Source of the DNA: a virus
Length of the DNA: 20,984 nt
IMG/VR virus record: IMGVR_UViG_3300032288_001727
Location: 1-20,984 of that record
Direction: 5' to 3' (one strand)
Part shown: positions 14,201 through 20,984 of the stretch, in pieces
How positions within the stretch are numbered: the stretch's first letter is position 1
Layout of the letters: the number at the start of each line of letters is the position of its first letter
Position numbers and translations under genes: made by a program
The notes under the pieces: model-generated
Database searches by the model: none
What the model was told of the DNA's origin: nothing
The model's input: only the letters and a program-made list of their open reading frames with translations

Positions 14201-16519
14201 ATGGAAAACTTCAAAAGTTTTTCTGAAGCAATACAACCTGGTTCTGTTCCTGAACCAGGTCGTGAAGCTGTTGGTGGTAGATTTAAATCTGCAGCACCAA
14301 AGAAACCAACAAAACCTGCACCATTCGTGACTAGTGAAGACACAAAGGTTGATGTGCAAAGTTTTTCTGATTTCTTAGAGGGTAGATGTTGGCCTGGTTA
14401 TAAACCAAAACCAGGTAAGACACCTTACTCACCTGGTTCTTGTGTGAAAGAATCTCCTGATGCAGAACTCAAAGAAGATTTGCGTAAATGGTTTAGTAAA
14501 ACTGATCCAAAAGGTGGTTGGAAAAGAATCAATAGTAAGGGTGAGGCCATTGGTCCTTGTGCAAGAGAACCTGGTGAACCTAAACCTAAATGTATGTCTA
14601 ATGAAAAGAGAGCTGCTCTAAGTAAGAAAGAAAGAGCATCTGCTGTTGCAGCTAAAAGAAAACATGACCCTAATCCTGAGAGAAAGGGTGCACCAATAAA
14701 TGTGTCTAACTTTGGAAAAGGAAAGATAAGCGAAGATATGGAAAACTTAGAAGAAAAAAATGTACCAACTAGTCCTGAAAAATGGGCACAGGCCAAAGCA
14801 CAAGCAAAATCTAAATTTGATGTGTACCCTTCAGCATACGCCAATGGTTGGGCATCTAAAAAATACAAAGAAATGGGCGGCGGATGGAAATCTGTTGCAG
14901 AAGAATCTGAGAACCTTGAAGAAGGTCGCCCATCACAACGCCATCCATTGGAAGGCCATGAGTATCACAAAAAGTCTGATGAGGCTTTAATCCACATTGC
15001 TAAAGATGCTCATGCAGCCGCTGAAGCAATGAAGTCACACAATACTACTGCTGAGAATAAGTATCGTGACCAGGCCAATGACTCTGCAACAGTACGACAT
15101 TTCCGTAAAACAAGTGGAATGCCTGACTGGTACAAAAAGAAGTATGGTCATATGAAAGAAGATGCTAAACAAGATGATAAGTCTTCAACTGCTTTAAGTG
15201 GACTTGTTGCTAAAAAGAATTTGAAACAAGCCGAAGGCAAAAATAAGTCGCAAGCGTTTATTGATAAAATGACAAGCAAAGTAAATGCAGCTAAACGCCT
15301 TAAAGAAGAAGATGCATACGATAAAGATGCTAAACCTTCTGACAAACCACATGATAAAGAGGCCGCTGCAAAGCGTGCTAAGATTGCCGCAGTAATGGCA
15401 AGAAAGAAAATGGCTAAAGAAGAAGTTGAGCAGATTGATGAATTGTCCAATGATATGTTGGGTCGTTACAAGACTGCTGCTGGTGCTGATGCGTCTAAGG
15501 CTGACAAAGCTGGTGACTATAACAAAGGCAACAAACGATTTAGTGGTATTATGAGAGCAACTAAGAAACAAATGGCCAATGATATTGTTACACGAGCATC
15601 TGCTGTTGCAGAAGCTGCAGTTGTTACAGATAAAGATAAGATTGTATCTGTACATGACAAAAAAGGCAGTAGCCTCCGTGTGTTAGCAAGTAATCTTGGT
15701 CACTATAGAGATGCAGGTTACAAAGCTGTTAGAGAAGCAAAAGAGAAAACTGAGTATGATTACGAAGGTGACATGGCCCGTGGTCAATTACAAAGTGTAA
15801 TCAATAATGCTCAAAGAGTACATGACATGTTAGAAGATAATGATAATCTTCCTGAGTGGGTACAATCAAAGATTACCCTTGCAGAAGATTATATCTCAAC
15901 AGTTGCCAACTATATGATGAGTGAGATTGATGAATCTATTGAGCAGATTGATGAACGTGAAGATGATGAATACCATTCTACAAGAGAACATAAAGTTGGT
16001 GTTGTTATCAGTAAAGACAATGGCCCAAAAGAACGTATGAAGGCAACCATTAGAGCAAAAGAACCACAACATGCGGTTGACAAAGCTTTGAAACACTACA
16101 AAGATAAAGGTTATACAGTACATGACCACAAGTATCTTGGTGAAGGCATTGCTGATGACAAGTATGGTTCTGCAGCCTCTGAAACATTAGTCACTAAACC
16201 TTACAAAGAACCGGCTAAGAAGATGCAAGAATCTAAAGATGACTCACCACCTTTTGATGGTCCATACATTAAGCGCACAGGTACAGTAACAGACAAATCT
16301 GGTGCTAAACACACAGATATGTCCAGAGTTAGAGACTTGGCTCGTACAGCAATGAAGAAACAAGCCAGTTCTTACAAAGCACCTAAGAAACTAGGTGAAG
16401 AAGCTTCTCGCAAGGCAGAGATTGTCAAAACTGCTGCCAAGAAGAAAAAACCTGATAGTAAAGAAGATACATTCCAGGCAGAACCTGAGTTGTCATCTAC
16501 TATCACTAAAAATTATTAA
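14201..16519 (+). CDS. Large mosaic polyprotein of phage modules with IDE-type linkers, candidate internal head protein
   Basis: A 772-residue basic protein. The ATG at 14201 follows the upstream TAA by one base; an upstream in-frame ATG would overlap the previous gene. The N-terminus MENFKSFSE|A and the internal SFSDFLEG (54-61) are weaker versions of the capsid-targeting pattern. Modules in order: GRCWPGYKPKPGKTPYSPG (61-79); a Cys-containing basic block with GPCAREPGEPKPKCMS (118-133); DVYPSAYANGWASKKYK (207-223); an Ala/His helix (255-320); a Lys-rich part; a module starting LSNDMLGRYKTAAG after KEEVEQIDE (406-414); a helical module with LPEWVQSKITLAEDYISTVA (550-569) ending at IDESIEQIDE (576-585); and an HKVGV...GYTVHDHKYLG domain (597-647). 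(L/I)-x-E sites recur at these boundaries. I recall these modules in other combinations in marine phage proteins. I infer cleavage during head maturation, with no known catalytic activity. Confidence 0.75.
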   Translation: MENFKSFSEAIQPGSVPEPGREAVGGRFKSAAPKKPTKPAPFVTSEDTKVDVQSFSDFLEGRCWPGYKPKPGKTPYSPGSCVKESPDAELKEDLRKWFSKTDPKGGWKRINSKGEAIGPCAREPGEPKPKCMSNEKRAALSKKERASAVAAKRKHDPNPERKGAPINVSNFGKGKISEDMENLEEKNVPTSPEKWAQAKAQAKSKFDVYPSAYANGWASKKYKEMGGGWKSVAEESENLEEGRPSQRHPLEGHEYHKKSDEALIHIAKDAHAAAEAMKSHNTTAENKYRDQANDSATVRHFRKTSGMPDWYKKKYGHMKEDAKQDDKSSTALSGLVAKKNLKQAEGKNKSQAFIDKMTSKVNAAKRLKEEDAYDKDAKPSDKPHDKEAAAKRAKIAAVMARKKMAKEEVEQIDELSNDMLGRYKTAAGADASKADKAGDYNKGNKRFSGIMRATKKQMANDIVTRASAVAEAAVVTDKDKIVSVHDKKGSSLRVLASNLGHYRDAGYKAVREAKEKTEYDYEGDMARGQLQSVINNAQRVHDMLEDNDNLPEWVQSKITLAEDYISTVANYMMSEIDESIEQIDEREDDEYHSTREHKVGVVISKDNGPKERMKATIRAKEPQHAVDKALKHYKDKGYTVHDHKYLGEGIADDKYGSAASETLVTKPYKEPAKKMQESKDDSPPFDGPYIKRTGTVTDKSGAKHTDMSRVRDLARTAMKKQASSYKAPKKLGEEASRKAEIVKTAAKKKKPDSKEDTFQAEPELSSTITKNY
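15416..15955 (+). repeat. Coding linker repeats (EQIDE) in the second polyprotein
   Basis: Linkers at 15416-15442 and 15926-15955 share the identical 15-mer GAGCAGATTGATGAA (15428-15442 and 15941-15955). They encode the same VEQIDE/IEQIDE peptide type as the linkers in the preceding gene, so one linker motif is used by two adjacent proteins. Confidence 0.75.
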
Positions 16520-16531
16520 GTGGTTGACAGG

Positions 16532-16539
16532 CATAAATA
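16532..16539 (+). promoter_or_regulatory. Candidate T4-like late promoter
   Basis: CATAAATA matches the T4 late promoter TATAAATA at seven of eight positions. It sits in a 51-nt intergenic gap, about 31 nt before the ATG at 16571, upstream of a run of probable virion genes. The ribosome binding site AGGAG at 16560-16564 follows with six-base spacing. No hairpin terminator is obvious in this gap. Confidence 0.5.
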
Positions 16540-16570
16540 AACAATTAAACCAGATAACTAGGAGAAATAT

Positions 16571-16924
16571 ATGTCTTTATGGGGAAATTTAGATGCTGCT
16601 AACAATGCACCAAAGTTCGCAGGAACTGGTGGTATTGGCTTGACAGCTAACACACAACAATTATTTTCAAACACAACTTTTGCTACAACAAGTTCTTCAT
16701 TAGGTAGAGCAGGTCAAGCGATTGGTGTTTTTGGACTTAGTGCTTTAGAAGCATCCAATACAGGCGCTGGAAAAGCTAATACAGCTAGCGCACATGCTGG
16801 TTGGGTAATGCGTAAAGAAGGCACTGGCGGCCGTGCTGGTCGTATTCAGACGGAAACTTTGGTTGCTATGGGTTCCATGACTGGTGACCACGCAGCTGCG
16901 AATACAACTTACCCAGGCGTCTAA
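16571..16924 (+). CDS. Small conserved phage protein, probable virion component
   Basis: A 117-residue protein with AGGAG six bases upstream and a late-promoter-like CATAAATA before that. It is rich in Ala, Gly, Thr and Asn. The N-terminus MSLWGNLDAANNAPKF and the C-terminal block AGWVMRKEGTGGRAGRIQTE (residues 76-95), followed by TLVAMGSM, are of a type I recognise from marine T4-like phages, where the protein is usually listed as structural or hypothetical. No membrane span or signal peptide is seen. Its stop overlaps the next ATG (TAATG). Function unknown. Confidence 0.75.
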   Translation: MSLWGNLDAANNAPKFAGTGGIGLTANTQQLFSNTTFATTSSSLGRAGQAIGVFGLSALEASNTGAGKANTASAHAGWVMRKEGTGGRAGRIQTETLVAMGSMTGDHAAANTTYPGV

Positions 16925-17298
16925 TGCGATTCTCTGAATATATCCGTGAGATGGGTGTTGGTGCGGTGGCAACACCGATGGCCACACCTTCTCTCATGGA
17001 TACTAATTTAGATAGTCTTAACACACGTTTAGATTATGATACTGATGAGAAATTTATGTCTCCTGAATCTGGTATACAAAGGATTCGTAGAGTGTTGCAC
17101 CTGTATGGGTATGACTTAGCAGCACTCTACGATGCCGATCCAGAGGGTGAGGAGATAGTTATCGATTTGGATGATAATGTAGGCGTATACATTTTATATA
17201 CTCTCACCGATGATAATCGTTATGAATTTTATGCTGAAGTAGGCAATGAAAGTCGTATGCAAGAACTTTTATCGGACGAGGGCACAGAAGAAGAATAA
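16924..17298 (+). CDS. Acidic conserved phage protein with capsid-targeting-like N-terminus
   Basis: A 124-residue acidic protein. The N-terminus MRFSEYIRE|M fits the repeated pattern with an I-x-E site after residue 9. The body is an alpha/beta-looking domain with SPESGIQRIRRVLHLYGYDL (residues 46-65) and a strand-rich part (VGVYILYTL, YEFYAEVG), and it ends in an acidic tail. I recall relatives in marine T4-like phages but no function. The overlap with the upstream stop (TAATG) suggests translational coupling. It could be another head-internal protein or a small virion-assembly factor. Confidence 0.75.
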   Translation: MRFSEYIREMGVGAVATPMATPSLMDTNLDSLNTRLDYDTDEKFMSPESGIQRIRRVLHLYGYDLAALYDADPEGEEIVIDLDDNVGVYILYTLTDDNRYEFYAEVGNESRMQELLSDEGTEEE

Positions 17299-17301
17299 TA
17301 A

Positions 17302-17691
17302 ATGTCCTTTGATGATTTGAATACTGATAATATAATGATGTATGCAATGAAAGCTTATGATAAGCCTGATTGCATTATGAGTGAGTTTAAAGATGATATG
17401 AAACGATTCAACTACCTAAAAAGGTTGTTTCGTAGGTACCGTAAGGTTGATGAACTTAGAGAGCAATTGGTCTTAAACCATCTAGTTGTTCTCTATAATG
17501 TTTTTGGACCAGAGGTAACTTCGAGGATGTTATTCTTTAAAATGTCAAAAGACGATTATCCTGCTTTGAAGACTTATTTGTTGTTTTTGAGTATTATGCC
17601 TGATAGAATTCGTGGTATTAAAGGACAAGATATTATATCTTCGGATATTCCAATTGACCCTAGAGTTGCAGAAGTATTAAGACAAAAATGA
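17302..17691 (+). CDS. Conserved T4-like phage protein, unknown function
   Basis: A 129-residue, mainly helical protein. It starts MSFDDLNTDNIMMYAMKAYD, followed by a basic patch KRLFRRYRK (40-48) and LNHLVVLYNVFGPEVTSRML (58-77). This combination is familiar from a small family conserved across marine T4-like phages and encoded near structural genes. No catalytic motif is visible. The basic patch could contact nucleic acid or another virion protein. It lies three bases after the previous gene and overlaps the next in ATGA. Confidence 0.8.
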   Translation: MSFDDLNTDNIMMYAMKAYDKPDCIMSEFKDDMKRFNYLKRLFRRYRKVDELREQLVLNHLVVLYNVFGPEVTSRMLFFKMSKDDYPALKTYLLFLSIMPDRIRGIKGQDIISSDIPIDPRVAEVLRQK

Positions 17692-18419
17692 TTATCGAAT
17701 CCGGCATTACAATTGGTTCAGGTATCAATTTTACAGGCGCTGTCAGCCCAATTGTAACCTCAGGTTTACAGTTCAACCTAGATGTTGCACCATCTAGTGG
17801 TACTACATGGACAGATTCTTCAGGCAATGGCCGAGATGCGACACTCCAAGGTTCTGCTTCCTATACATCCGCAAATGGTGGTGGTATTAAATTAAACAAT
17901 ACCAGTTATTTGGGAACAGATTATATTAGTGTGCCATACAATATTTCAAGCAACACAGTCACAGTTGAGATTGTTGCGTCATTTAATTCAACAACACATT
18001 GGGCGACTATTTGGGGTAATGAATCTTATAGTGCTGGTCGTGGTTACTTAGCATTTATGACGAGTGCAACCAATTTAATTTATGGTAAATCTACTGCTCC
18101 AACCACAGAAACGATAACTGCAAGTAATAGTGTTAGACATTGGACTTTTGTTATCAACGGAACACAACATAGTTTATATTTAAATGGCACACAAGTTGGA
18201 ACGACAGATACTCTTGCTGTTCAAACATTATTTGTAACATCAGAATTTTTGTTCGGTGCAAGACACACCAACGCAGGTACAGGTGCAACCGATAAAATGA
18301 ATAACTCAAATTCAGCTTTGCAACCAGTATTCTATCAAATGCGTGTGTATAATAAAGCATTATCTGGTTCAGAAATAACACAGAACTACAATGCAGTAAA
18401 AGGAACTTACGGTATATGA
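17688..18419 (+). CDS. LamG/concanavalin-like virion protein
   Basis: A 243-residue Ser/Thr/Asn/Gly-rich protein. LQFNLDVAPSSGTTWTDSSG (residues 27-46), followed by NGRDATLQG, is the typical opening of a laminin-G/concanavalin-like beta-sandwich domain. HWTFVINGTQHSLYLNGTQV lies in the middle and MRVYNKALSGSEITQNYNAV near the C-terminus; both are characteristic of LamG_3 domains. Such domains occur in phage neck, tail or fibre proteins and are thought to bind glycans or other proteins. There is no signal peptide, in keeping with a virion protein. It is coupled to its neighbours by ATGA overlaps on both sides. The ligand is unknown. Confidence 0.8.
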   Translation: MIIESGITIGSGINFTGAVSPIVTSGLQFNLDVAPSSGTTWTDSSGNGRDATLQGSASYTSANGGGIKLNNTSYLGTDYISVPYNISSNTVTVEIVASFNSTTHWATIWGNESYSAGRGYLAFMTSATNLIYGKSTAPTTETITASNSVRHWTFVINGTQHSLYLNGTQVGTTDTLAVQTLFVTSEFLFGARHTNAGTGATDKMNNSNSALQPVFYQMRVYNKALSGSEITQNYNAVKGTYGI

Positions 18420-18670
18420 CAAACGAATTGAAAAAAGAATGTGGTGTAGGTTACTATTGGTGTAACACCGATAACGTCTGTAAACCTATGCAAAAAGAAG
18501 ATGGTGACCAAGGCTTTGTCGGCGGCAATCCAATTATCAATAAAGTATCTGGTGGTGAAATTGCAGGTCTTGGTATTGGGAAAGATGGCGAGCCAGGCAT
18601 TAAAAAGAAAAAGAAGGGTGTGTCATCCTTCACATCATTCATAAAGAGAAAATCAAATGTGGATTCTTAA
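18416..18670 (+). CDS. Small Cys-motif phage protein, unknown function
   Basis: An 84-residue protein in an ATGA overlap. The N-terminal CGVGYYWCNTDNVCKPM (9-25) holds three closely spaced Cys and may form a small disulphide or metal knot. A Gly-rich middle (GGEIAGLGIGKDG) and a basic tail with five consecutive Lys follow. Similar 'YYWCxxDxxCKP' starts are known to me from small marine phage proteins, with no assigned role. The end overlaps the spanin-like gene by 14 nt. Confidence 0.65.
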   Translation: MTNELKKECGVGYYWCNTDNVCKPMQKEDGDQGFVGGNPIINKVSGGEIAGLGIGKDGEPGIKKKKKGVSSFTSFIKRKSNVDS

Positions 18671-19112
18671 TTGGTTACCTAATTGGTTATTCTATGCAAT
18701 AGGATTTACAGGTTTATTAACCTTAGTCATCACTTATTTCATTAAGTTTTTACCAATTCCATTTGTTTACGTGTACAAGACTCCATTGCAATTATTAGCA
18801 ATTGTGATGATAGGTTTTGGCACATTCATGGCTGGTGCAATACATGACAATGAAGCATGGCTTGCTCGTGTTAAAGAATTAGAAGGTCAAGTAGCTGAAT
18901 CAGAAAAGAAAGCTGCTGAGAAGAATGTGGAGATAGTAGAAAAGATTGTACAGAAAGATAAAATCATCAAACAAAAAGGTGATGACATTATTAAGTATAT
19001 TGACAGAGAAATAGTTAAAAAAGAAGAAGTAATTAAGTATATTGAAAATTGTCCTGTGCCAAAAGATATTATTGATGCACATAACGCTGCAGCTGCAATA
19101 GGTAAGAAATGA
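18657..19112 (+). CDS. Membrane protein with coiled coil, i-spanin-like
   Basis: A 151-residue protein with two hydrophobic stretches (about residues 8-36 and 41-62), then a long charged coiled-coil-like region (about 68-128) and a C-terminal ENCPVPKDIIDAHNAAA. A membrane anchor followed by a periplasmic coiled coil and a late Cys is the layout of inner-membrane spanins (Rz type). The next gene, overlapping in ATGA, encodes a lipoprotein as expected for the outer-membrane partner. Two spans rather than one is unusual for a classical i-spanin, so a different membrane lysis factor is possible. Acts at the last step of lysis, outer-membrane disruption, if the assignment is right. Confidence 0.65.
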   Translation: MWILNWLPNWLFYAIGFTGLLTLVITYFIKFLPIPFVYVYKTPLQLLAIVMIGFGTFMAGAIHDNEAWLARVKELEGQVAESEKKAAEKNVEIVEKIVQKDKIIKQKGDDIIKYIDREIVKKEEVIKYIENCPVPKDIIDAHNAAAAIGKK

Positions 19113-19375
19113 AAAAACTTATAATTATTGTTTCTTTATTTTTAACTGGTTGTACCATGTTTGTACCAGTTAAGAGAAACTTCCCCGAAGCTTCGGCCAC
19201 ATTGATGGTTAAATGTCCAGAATTAGAAACTGTGCAAGGTGACCGAGTTGCAATAACAGAAATGTTAAGAACAGTTGTTAACAATTATAGATTATATTAC
19301 GAATGCTCAAACCGTGTTGATGGTTGGACAGAATGGTATATAGAACAGAAAAAGATATTCGATAGTGTTAAATAA
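19109..19375 (+). CDS. Lipoprotein, o-spanin-like
   Basis: An 88-residue protein. MKKLIIIVSLFLTGC is a lipoprotein signal with the lipobox LTGC and lipidation at Cys15. The mature part is short and helical, with CPELETVQG, VVNNYRLYYECSNRVDGWTE and a C-terminal EWYIEQKKIF, and contains two further Cys that could pair with the Cys of the upstream protein. Its ATGA overlap with the i-spanin-like gene and its position before the endolysin support an o-spanin (Rz1-type) role. It is longer and less proline-rich than classical Rz1, so this remains an inference. Confidence 0.65.
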   Translation: MKKLIIIVSLFLTGCTMFVPVKRNFPEASATLMVKCPELETVQGDRVAITEMLRTVVNNYRLYYECSNRVDGWTEWYIEQKKIFDSVK

Positions 19376-19385
19376 AGGAAAGTAT

Positions 19386-19649
19386 ATGAAATTAATTATT
19401 GCCTCACTAAGTTTTTTGTTATTGGCTGGTTGTGCTAGTAAAGATTATGCAGTATATGTCGATGCTCAAAGGTCTATGTCAAAAGACCTAACAATGAGTG
19501 AAACAGCAAGACTTGCTGCATTGACTGATATGACAAAAAATTCAGATCCAGGAGTTCGAGCCACTGGTATCATGTTAATACAACAACTTCAACAAGGCAG
19601 TAAAACTGTTGTAGTTGAACCACCTAAAAAGAATTGGCTAGGTTTTTAA
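19386..19649 (+). CDS. Second small lipoprotein of the lysis cassette
   Basis: An 87-residue protein. I chose the ATG at 19386, preceded by AAGGAAAG, over an ATG 21 nt upstream that would overlap the previous gene and spoil the signal. MKLIIASLSFLLLAGC gives a clear lipobox (LAGC, Cys16). The mature part is helical with SETARLAALTDMTKNSDPGV and a Pro/Lys end. The function is unknown. It could be an auxiliary spanin component or an outer-membrane lipoprotein involved in superinfection exclusion. Confidence 0.7.
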   Translation: MKLIIASLSFLLLAGCASKDYAVYVDAQRSMSKDLTMSETARLAALTDMTKNSDPGVRATGIMLIQQLQQGSKTVVVEPPKKNWLGF

Positions 19650-19658
19650 GGATAAAAA

Positions 19659-20282
19659 ATGGAATTAACAAAAGAACAACTAAAACAATTACTTCCTAAA
19701 AACCCGTACATTGACCATTGGCATAATGCTTTATCGCAACTATTGCCTGATTATGAAATCAATACGCCTCAACGTATTGCAGCTTTCGTAGCACAATGCG
19801 CTCACGAATCTGGTGGGTTTATGGTTTTACAAGAGAACTTGAATTACAGACCACAATCTCTACGCAAACTATTCAGTAAGTATTTCCCAACTGATGAGTT
19901 AGCAAATGAGTATTGCTCTAGACCAAACAAACAACAAGCAATTGCAAACAGAATCTATGCATCACGCATGGGTAATGGACCTGAAGACTCAGGTGATGGT
20001 TACACCTATCGTGGTCGTGGCCTAATACAATTGACAGGTAAAGACAACTATACATTCTTTGCAGGTTCACTACAAATCTCTGTAGAAGAAGCCGCAGAAT
20101 ACATGGCAACTTTTGAAGGTGCCGCACAGTCCGCATGTTGGTTCTGGGAAACAAATAACCTGAACCAATGGGCTGACAAGGGAGATATCGTTACATTAAC
20201 AAAACGCATTAACGGTGGCACTATCGGTCTTGATGACCGTATCAAACATTATGAACATGCATTACACGTTTTAGGAGTTTGA
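19659..20282 (+). CDS. Endolysin, GH19 (chitinase-like) muramidase
   Basis: A 207-residue protein, a single GH19 catalytic domain with no signal peptide. AAFVAQCAHESGGF (residues 41-54) contains the catalytic acid E50, and LQENLNYRP (57-65) contains the second acidic residue E59. GYTYRGRGLIQLTGKDNY is the family's substrate-cleft signature. It cleaves the peptidoglycan glycan backbone and needs a holin for export, which the next gene supplies. AAGGATAAAA lies just before the ATG as a weak ribosome site. No cell-wall-binding domain is attached, as is common for Gram-negative hosts. Confidence 0.9.
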   Translation: MELTKEQLKQLLPKNPYIDHWHNALSQLLPDYEINTPQRIAAFVAQCAHESGGFMVLQENLNYRPQSLRKLFSKYFPTDELANEYCSRPNKQQAIANRIYASRMGNGPEDSGDGYTYRGRGLIQLTGKDNYTFFAGSLQISVEEAAEYMATFEGAAQSACWFWETNNLNQWADKGDIVTLTKRINGGTIGLDDRIKHYEHALHVLGV

Positions 20283-20283
20283 T

Positions 20284-20844
20284 ATGGCTAAAGAAGTTAA
20301 AGAAGTAAAAGAAGTAAAGAAAAAAGACGAAGATTGGATGACCAAGAAATGGCGTCCACTAATGGCCATGATGTACATGACTTGTTGTTTAGCAGACTTC
20401 TTCTTGTTCCCAGTTATGTTCACAGTTGTACAGTTCTGGGAAACTCAGGCTGCTAACGATGCGTTTAGACAATGGGTTCCAATCACACTACAAGGCGGTG
20501 GTTTGTTCCACGTTGCCATGGGTGCTGTATTAGGTGTGTCAGCTTATGGTCGCACACAAGAGAAAGTAGCAGGTGCATCTAATGTCTCAACCGGTTTACC
20601 AACAAGCGGGGTACCAACACCTACGCTATCTTCAGCAGTCCCAACCTATCAGTCCGGCGGTTTTGGTTCACCAACACCGACAGGGTTCGGTGCACCAACA
20701 GGTTATGGCGCACCAAACACAGGCGGCTACGGTGGCGGATTCAACGGCACTTCAAGCTCAGACTTTAATCAACAACCAATTTCTGTAACAGTAGGATTTG
20801 GCGGCAAACCCGCACCAATGCCTGCACCACAACCATTACTATAA
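20284..20844 (+). CDS. Holin (3TM-type) with long Gly/Pro-rich tail
   Basis: A 186-residue protein. A charged start (Lys/Glu/Val repeats) is followed by WMTKKWRPLMAMMYMTCCLA, then hydrophobic spans at about 26-48 and 67-86, and by LQGGGLFHVAMGAVLGVSAY and GRTQEK. This pattern matches the phage and gene-transfer-agent 3TM holin family as I remember it. Residues about 98-186 form a low-complexity Gly/Pro/Thr/Ser tail with repeated GFG/GYG units, unusually long for a holin and probably cytoplasmic or periplasmic. It lies one base after the endolysin stop, so the two are co-expressed. It should open the inner membrane for the GH19 enzyme. Confidence 0.85.
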   Translation: MAKEVKEVKEVKKKDEDWMTKKWRPLMAMMYMTCCLADFFLFPVMFTVVQFWETQAANDAFRQWVPITLQGGGLFHVAMGAVLGVSAYGRTQEKVAGASNVSTGLPTSGVPTPTLSSAVPTYQSGGFGSPTPTGFGAPTGYGAPNTGGYGGGFNGTSSSDFNQQPISVTVGFGGKPAPMPAPQPLL

Positions 20845-20853
20845 GGAACCAAC

Positions 20854-20984
20854 ATGAAACAAATTATTGCCGTACTAGCCCTTGCTTTTGCATCCACTTT
20901 AGTGTATGCTGGAGGCGAGGCAGCTAAAGAAACAACCAAAGTATGCGTTGATGTTAAAGACAAAGCAGGTAATGTTGTAATCGA
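20854..20984 (+). CDS. Secreted small protein, truncated at the window end
   Basis: AAGGAA lies about nine bases before the ATG. The first 43 residues begin with MKQIIAVLALAFASTLVYAG, a classical Sec signal peptide with a likely cleavage after YA. The visible mature part, GGEAAKETTKVCVDVKDKAG, is Lys-rich and carries one Cys. The gene runs out of the window. Short periplasmic proteins of this style follow holin genes in some marine phages. The role is unknown. Confidence 0.7.
   Translation, partial: MKQIIAVLALAFASTLVYAGGEAAKETTKVCVDVKDKAGNVVI

Noticed and set aside
14425-14868. Long minus-strand open frame (147 codons)
   Set aside because: It is antisense to the mosaic polyprotein, has no ribosome site or recognisable domain, and its openness follows from the codon pattern of the + strand gene.
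15194-15655. Minus-strand open frame of 153 codons, Phe/Cys/Ile-rich
   Set aside because: The composition is that of a shadow of a Lys/Ala-rich gene on the other strand, and all neighbours are + strand.
13093-15955. CRISPR array or other non-coding repeat
   Set aside because: The repeats are few, unevenly spaced, in frame and conserved at protein level, so they are coding linkers.
1-20984. tRNA genes, integrase, insertion sequences or attachment sites
   Set aside because: Gaps are at most about 51 nt, too short for tRNAs, and no recombinase or transposase motif was seen in any frame.

Overview
This window is a stretch of a T4-superfamily (myovirus-like) phage genome, most likely from an aquatic, AT-rich phage of a Gram-negative bacterium. 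Every convincing gene lies on the + strand. The genes are packed with ATGA, TAATG or short overlaps and gaps of under about 55 nt. The phage identity rests on a 3TM-type holin, a GH19 endolysin, a spanin-like pair, a LamG-type virion protein, several small proteins of types I recognise from marine T4-like phages, and prohead-protease-style (I/L)-x-E sites. The Gram-negative host is suggested by the lipoproteins and spanin-like genes. I see no tRNA, CRISPR array, integrase or insertion sequence. No intergenic stretch exceeds 300 nt; the largest is about 51 nt.

Layout. (1) 1-2766: a 5'-truncated unknown gene, a nucleotidyltransferase/ligase-like protein with a KWDG motif, and two small unknown proteins. 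(2) 2784-9154: a surface-sugar or glycan cassette of eight genes. These are a DxxD glycosyltransferase, two related glycosyltransferase-like proteins with an SRFD motif, an APH-fold kinase, a sugar nucleotidyltransferase-HAD phosphatase fusion, an NAD-dependent sugar epimerase/dehydratase, another glycosyltransferase-like protein and a TylF/MycE-type O-methyltransferase. Nearly all overlap, so this looks like one transcript that activates, remodels, transfers and methylates a sugar. (3) 9195-16519: head or internal-protein candidates. They include a 799-codon fusion of a cytidylyltransferase-like domain and a P-loop kinase with a small proline-rich gene nested in another frame, a small basic protein, a beta-rich virion protein, and two mosaic polyproteins built from short modules separated by repeated (V/I)E(E/Q)(L/I/M)DE linkers. 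(4) 16571-18670: small conserved phage proteins and a LamG-like virion protein. (5) 18657-20984: a lysis cassette (membrane/coiled-coil i-spanin-like protein, o-spanin-like lipoprotein, second lipoprotein, GH19 endolysin, holin) and the start of a secreted protein.

Two points deserve most attention. First, at least five proteins of unrelated function begin with the same kind of short peptide: M-(K/R)-x-F-x-x-(F/Y) followed by (I/L)-x-E at residues 8-11. This closely resembles the T4 capsid-targeting sequence that is cut off by the prohead protease. With the repeated LDE/IDE/MDE linkers of the two polyproteins, it suggests a set of enzymes and small modules packaged in the head and perhaps delivered with the DNA. 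Second, the glycan cassette is unusually complete for a phage and could modify the virion or the host surface. Both ideas are inference from sequence; no database search was possible.
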